Shown: one piece after another, positions 56,428-57,620 of the stretch
How positions within the stretch are numbered: the first letter of the stretch is position 1
How the letters are laid out: each line of letters begins with the position of its first letter
NCBI GenBank assembly: GCA_015680685.1
Contig: MNCI01028426.1
Location: 72,118-129,737 of the forward strand
From: Gnetum montanum
Taxonomy: Eukaryota > Streptophyta > Gnetopsida > Gnetales > Gnetaceae
DNA length: 57,620 nt
Reading direction: 5' to 3'
Notes under the pieces: model-generated
What the model was told of the DNA's origin: nothing
The model's database searches: none
What the model saw: the letters and a program-made list of their open reading frames with translations, nothing else
Position numbers and translations under genes: made by a program

Positions 56428-57345
56428 TAATGAGTCATTGTTGGTTGGTTACATTGATGTAGTTAACTACATCGATGAGGCCTTGTTGATGCATCTCACC
56501 CTACGTTGATGAGGCCCTATCAACGTAGTGTTTGTCTATCACCTATAAATATGCACCTACCAACCAAATTTATGGTAATCTAGATTTTAGTAGCAGTGAA
56601 GCTCTTGCATTTTTTCCATTCAAAAGTTAGAATTTTTTTCCCCTGAGTGCTCACAACAAGAGTCATTGAGTGTATGGATCTTTATTCAAGCATTGTTTTA
56701 CCTAAGCATGATAGTGTGTGCAACAATAAAGACAAGCTTTCTGATAAACCTTGTAGCACTTTGGATGGATTAGCTATTTTATTTATGCATTTAATGTTTC
56801 AATTATTTGTTAATTGTTTTCAATTATTCTGCAAATATTTTCTAGCAATTGAGTTAATGAGGTTATTAAGCTAGATAAATTAAATACATAATTACAATCT
56901 CTTCAAGCATAACACATATTTGCTTAGTAATCCCAGTAGTGTTATTGCTTGGTACACCTAGTAGCATAGCGCTTGGTTGTCCAATAGAGGATACGTGGGC
57001 TCAAGACGTGTACAGAAAGTGGGAATGGATACTTATGTTAGGATTAGTTAAATGATAAGTTAATTAATTAATTTAGATTATTTAATCAAATTACCTTTAT
57101 CTACATTTGAGCACCGACTTATAAAACATAAAAAATGATAAAAAATCAAATGCATAAATTACACTTAACCATACCAACGAACGTCACATGTATAATTGGA
57201 AAGAAAACGATTGACCTTAAGGCTAGATTCACTTCCTAAAGGGCTAGTGCACTAGAAATGACGAAGTCCAAGGAATTCAACCAGATCGTGTGTGAATGCT
57301 TTGCGATTCATATGGTTGGGCGTAGGGGTACTTTGTCGCTCATCA
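56428..57345 (+). repeat. Element G 5' LTR
   Basis: 918 bases; starts TAATGAGTCATTG (F has TGATGAGTCATAG, so the first G is mutated) and ends TCGCTCATCA. The TATA box is at 56544-56551 (CCTATAAATATG). U3 has CATCGATGAGGCC and GTTGATGAGGCCC repeats. The five bases before it are AAGGC. Confidence 0.85.
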
Positions 57346-57346
57346 T

Positions 57347-57620
57347 TGGCACTATTTTCAGGGGCTTTTGTTTGTGGAACATGCACTATTTAGATCTAAG
57401 GGAATATCACTAATATCATTATACAAACCTAAAGGTCCATATCATTCCCACTATACGTACAAAATTATAAAAAGCACATTGAAAATTTCATTTTGTTTTG
57501 CAAAATTTCTTCTTCTTCTCGCAAGCCTAAAGATACTAAACCATCGATCCCACAAGAATGCAAGGTGGTATACACTCATCCAGATGAGTTTGTGCCAAAT
57601 TTCACCTTCATCCTACATCA
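57347..57620 (+). pseudogene. Element G leader and gag start (runs off the edge)
   Basis: The primer site TGGCACTATTTTCAGGGG (57347-57364) is followed by a leader aligning with that of F. The gag start is at about 57504, where the ATG of F and A is ATT; Ser codons and CGCAAGCCTAAAGATACTAAACC follow, as in gag of A (SSSSRKPEDTKP). The frame then reads VVYTHPDEFVPNFTFILH to the window end. Confidence 0.75.

Larger units (their letters stand above)
26715..57620 (+). mobile_element. Element B: disrupted Ty3/gypsy element (continues past the edge)
   Basis: Visible parts are the 5' LTR, gag (27664-29764), a gag-protease linker (40120-40372) and part of the protease (50212-50325). These pieces are separated by a TG...CA insertion (29765-40119) and by element D (40373-50206), and cut by element F at 50326. 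Across the first break, the sequence after 40119 still aligns with the gag-protease linker of C. Across D, the protease motif is completed by the flanks. The end coordinate is the window edge, since B's 3' part is inferred to lie beyond F. Confidence 0.7.
50326..57620 (+). mobile_element. Element F: Ty3/gypsy element, interrupted by G (continues past the edge)
   Basis: A plus-strand element with 5' LTR, primer site, gag, protease, RT and RNase H. It stops before the integrase zinc finger at 56427, where a second LTR of the same subfamily, followed by its own primer site and gag start, begins. The simplest reading is insertion of G into F, with F's integrase and 3' LTR outside the window. A tandem element sharing an LTR, with integrase deleted, is the alternative. 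Confidence 0.75.

Noticed and set aside
56428-57345. Treating this LTR as the 3' LTR of element F
   Set aside because: It lacks a polypurine tract before it, interrupts pol before integrase, is not followed by ATTAG, and has a primer site and gag start after it. A 5' LTR of a new element fits better, though a tandem arrangement is not fully excluded.
1-57620. CRISPR arrays, operons, ribosome binding sites, prophage features
   Set aside because: Base composition, LTR elements, TATA boxes and plant gene remnants show nuclear plant DNA; no regular spacer-repeat array exists.

Overview
This window looks like heterochromatic nuclear DNA from a seed plant with a large, repeat-rich genome. The evidence is stacked Ty3/gypsy LTR retrotransposons with the RT motifs and tRNA-Asp-like primer sites of the plant OTA (Athila/Tat-type) lineage, an endogenous caulimovirid (plant pararetrovirus), and a decayed plant subtilase gene. 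I cannot name the species. No intact host gene, tRNA, rRNA or CRISPR array is visible. All coding sequence is broken by stops and frameshifts. Two long N gaps (10002-10627 and 36812-37341) and several short ones limit the reading.

Layout. Positions 1-4474 hold tandem repeats, AT-rich DNA and a split minus-strand subtilase pseudogene (about 1937-3825). Element A (minus strand, 4480-16684) has a perfect CTCCA target duplication; its 3' LTR is broken by a coiled-coil ORF of unknown function. Positions 16690-18340 are unassigned DNA with a degenerate repeat array. From 18341 to the right edge there is a nest of insertions. Plus-strand element E (5' LTR 18341-19318) was hit in gag by minus-strand element C (19586-26442, TSD CTTAT) and by plus-strand element B (5' LTR 26715-27522). 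B was hit by a 10.4 kb insertion with TG...CA ends (29765-40119) that itself carries the pararetrovirus (30471-36811), by minus-strand element D (40373-50206, perfect TSD AAAAG), and by plus-strand element F (5' LTR 50326-51258). F was hit in pol by element G (5' LTR 56428-57345). The 3' halves of E, B, F and G should lie beyond the right edge.

How the parts relate. A, D and F carry gag, aspartic protease, RT and RNase H; A and D also carry integrase. C keeps gag and the conserved 3' noncoding region but has lost most of pol, so it could only have moved with enzymes from relatives. The LTR families share R/U5-like sequence but have different U3 regions with their own short repeat motifs.

Most unusual. 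The pararetrovirus copy has direct terminal repeats whose left edge falls about 39 bases after the TATA box of the right-hand promoter, which suggests the ends of a genomic RNA. It also has a roughly 375 bp inverted copy of its own 3' region in its 5' leader, so a read-through transcript could fold into a long double-stranded stem. A GC-rich filler and a second inverted viral fragment lie at its right end. In element D an 11-base polypurine-tract-like motif occurs four times on the coding strand.
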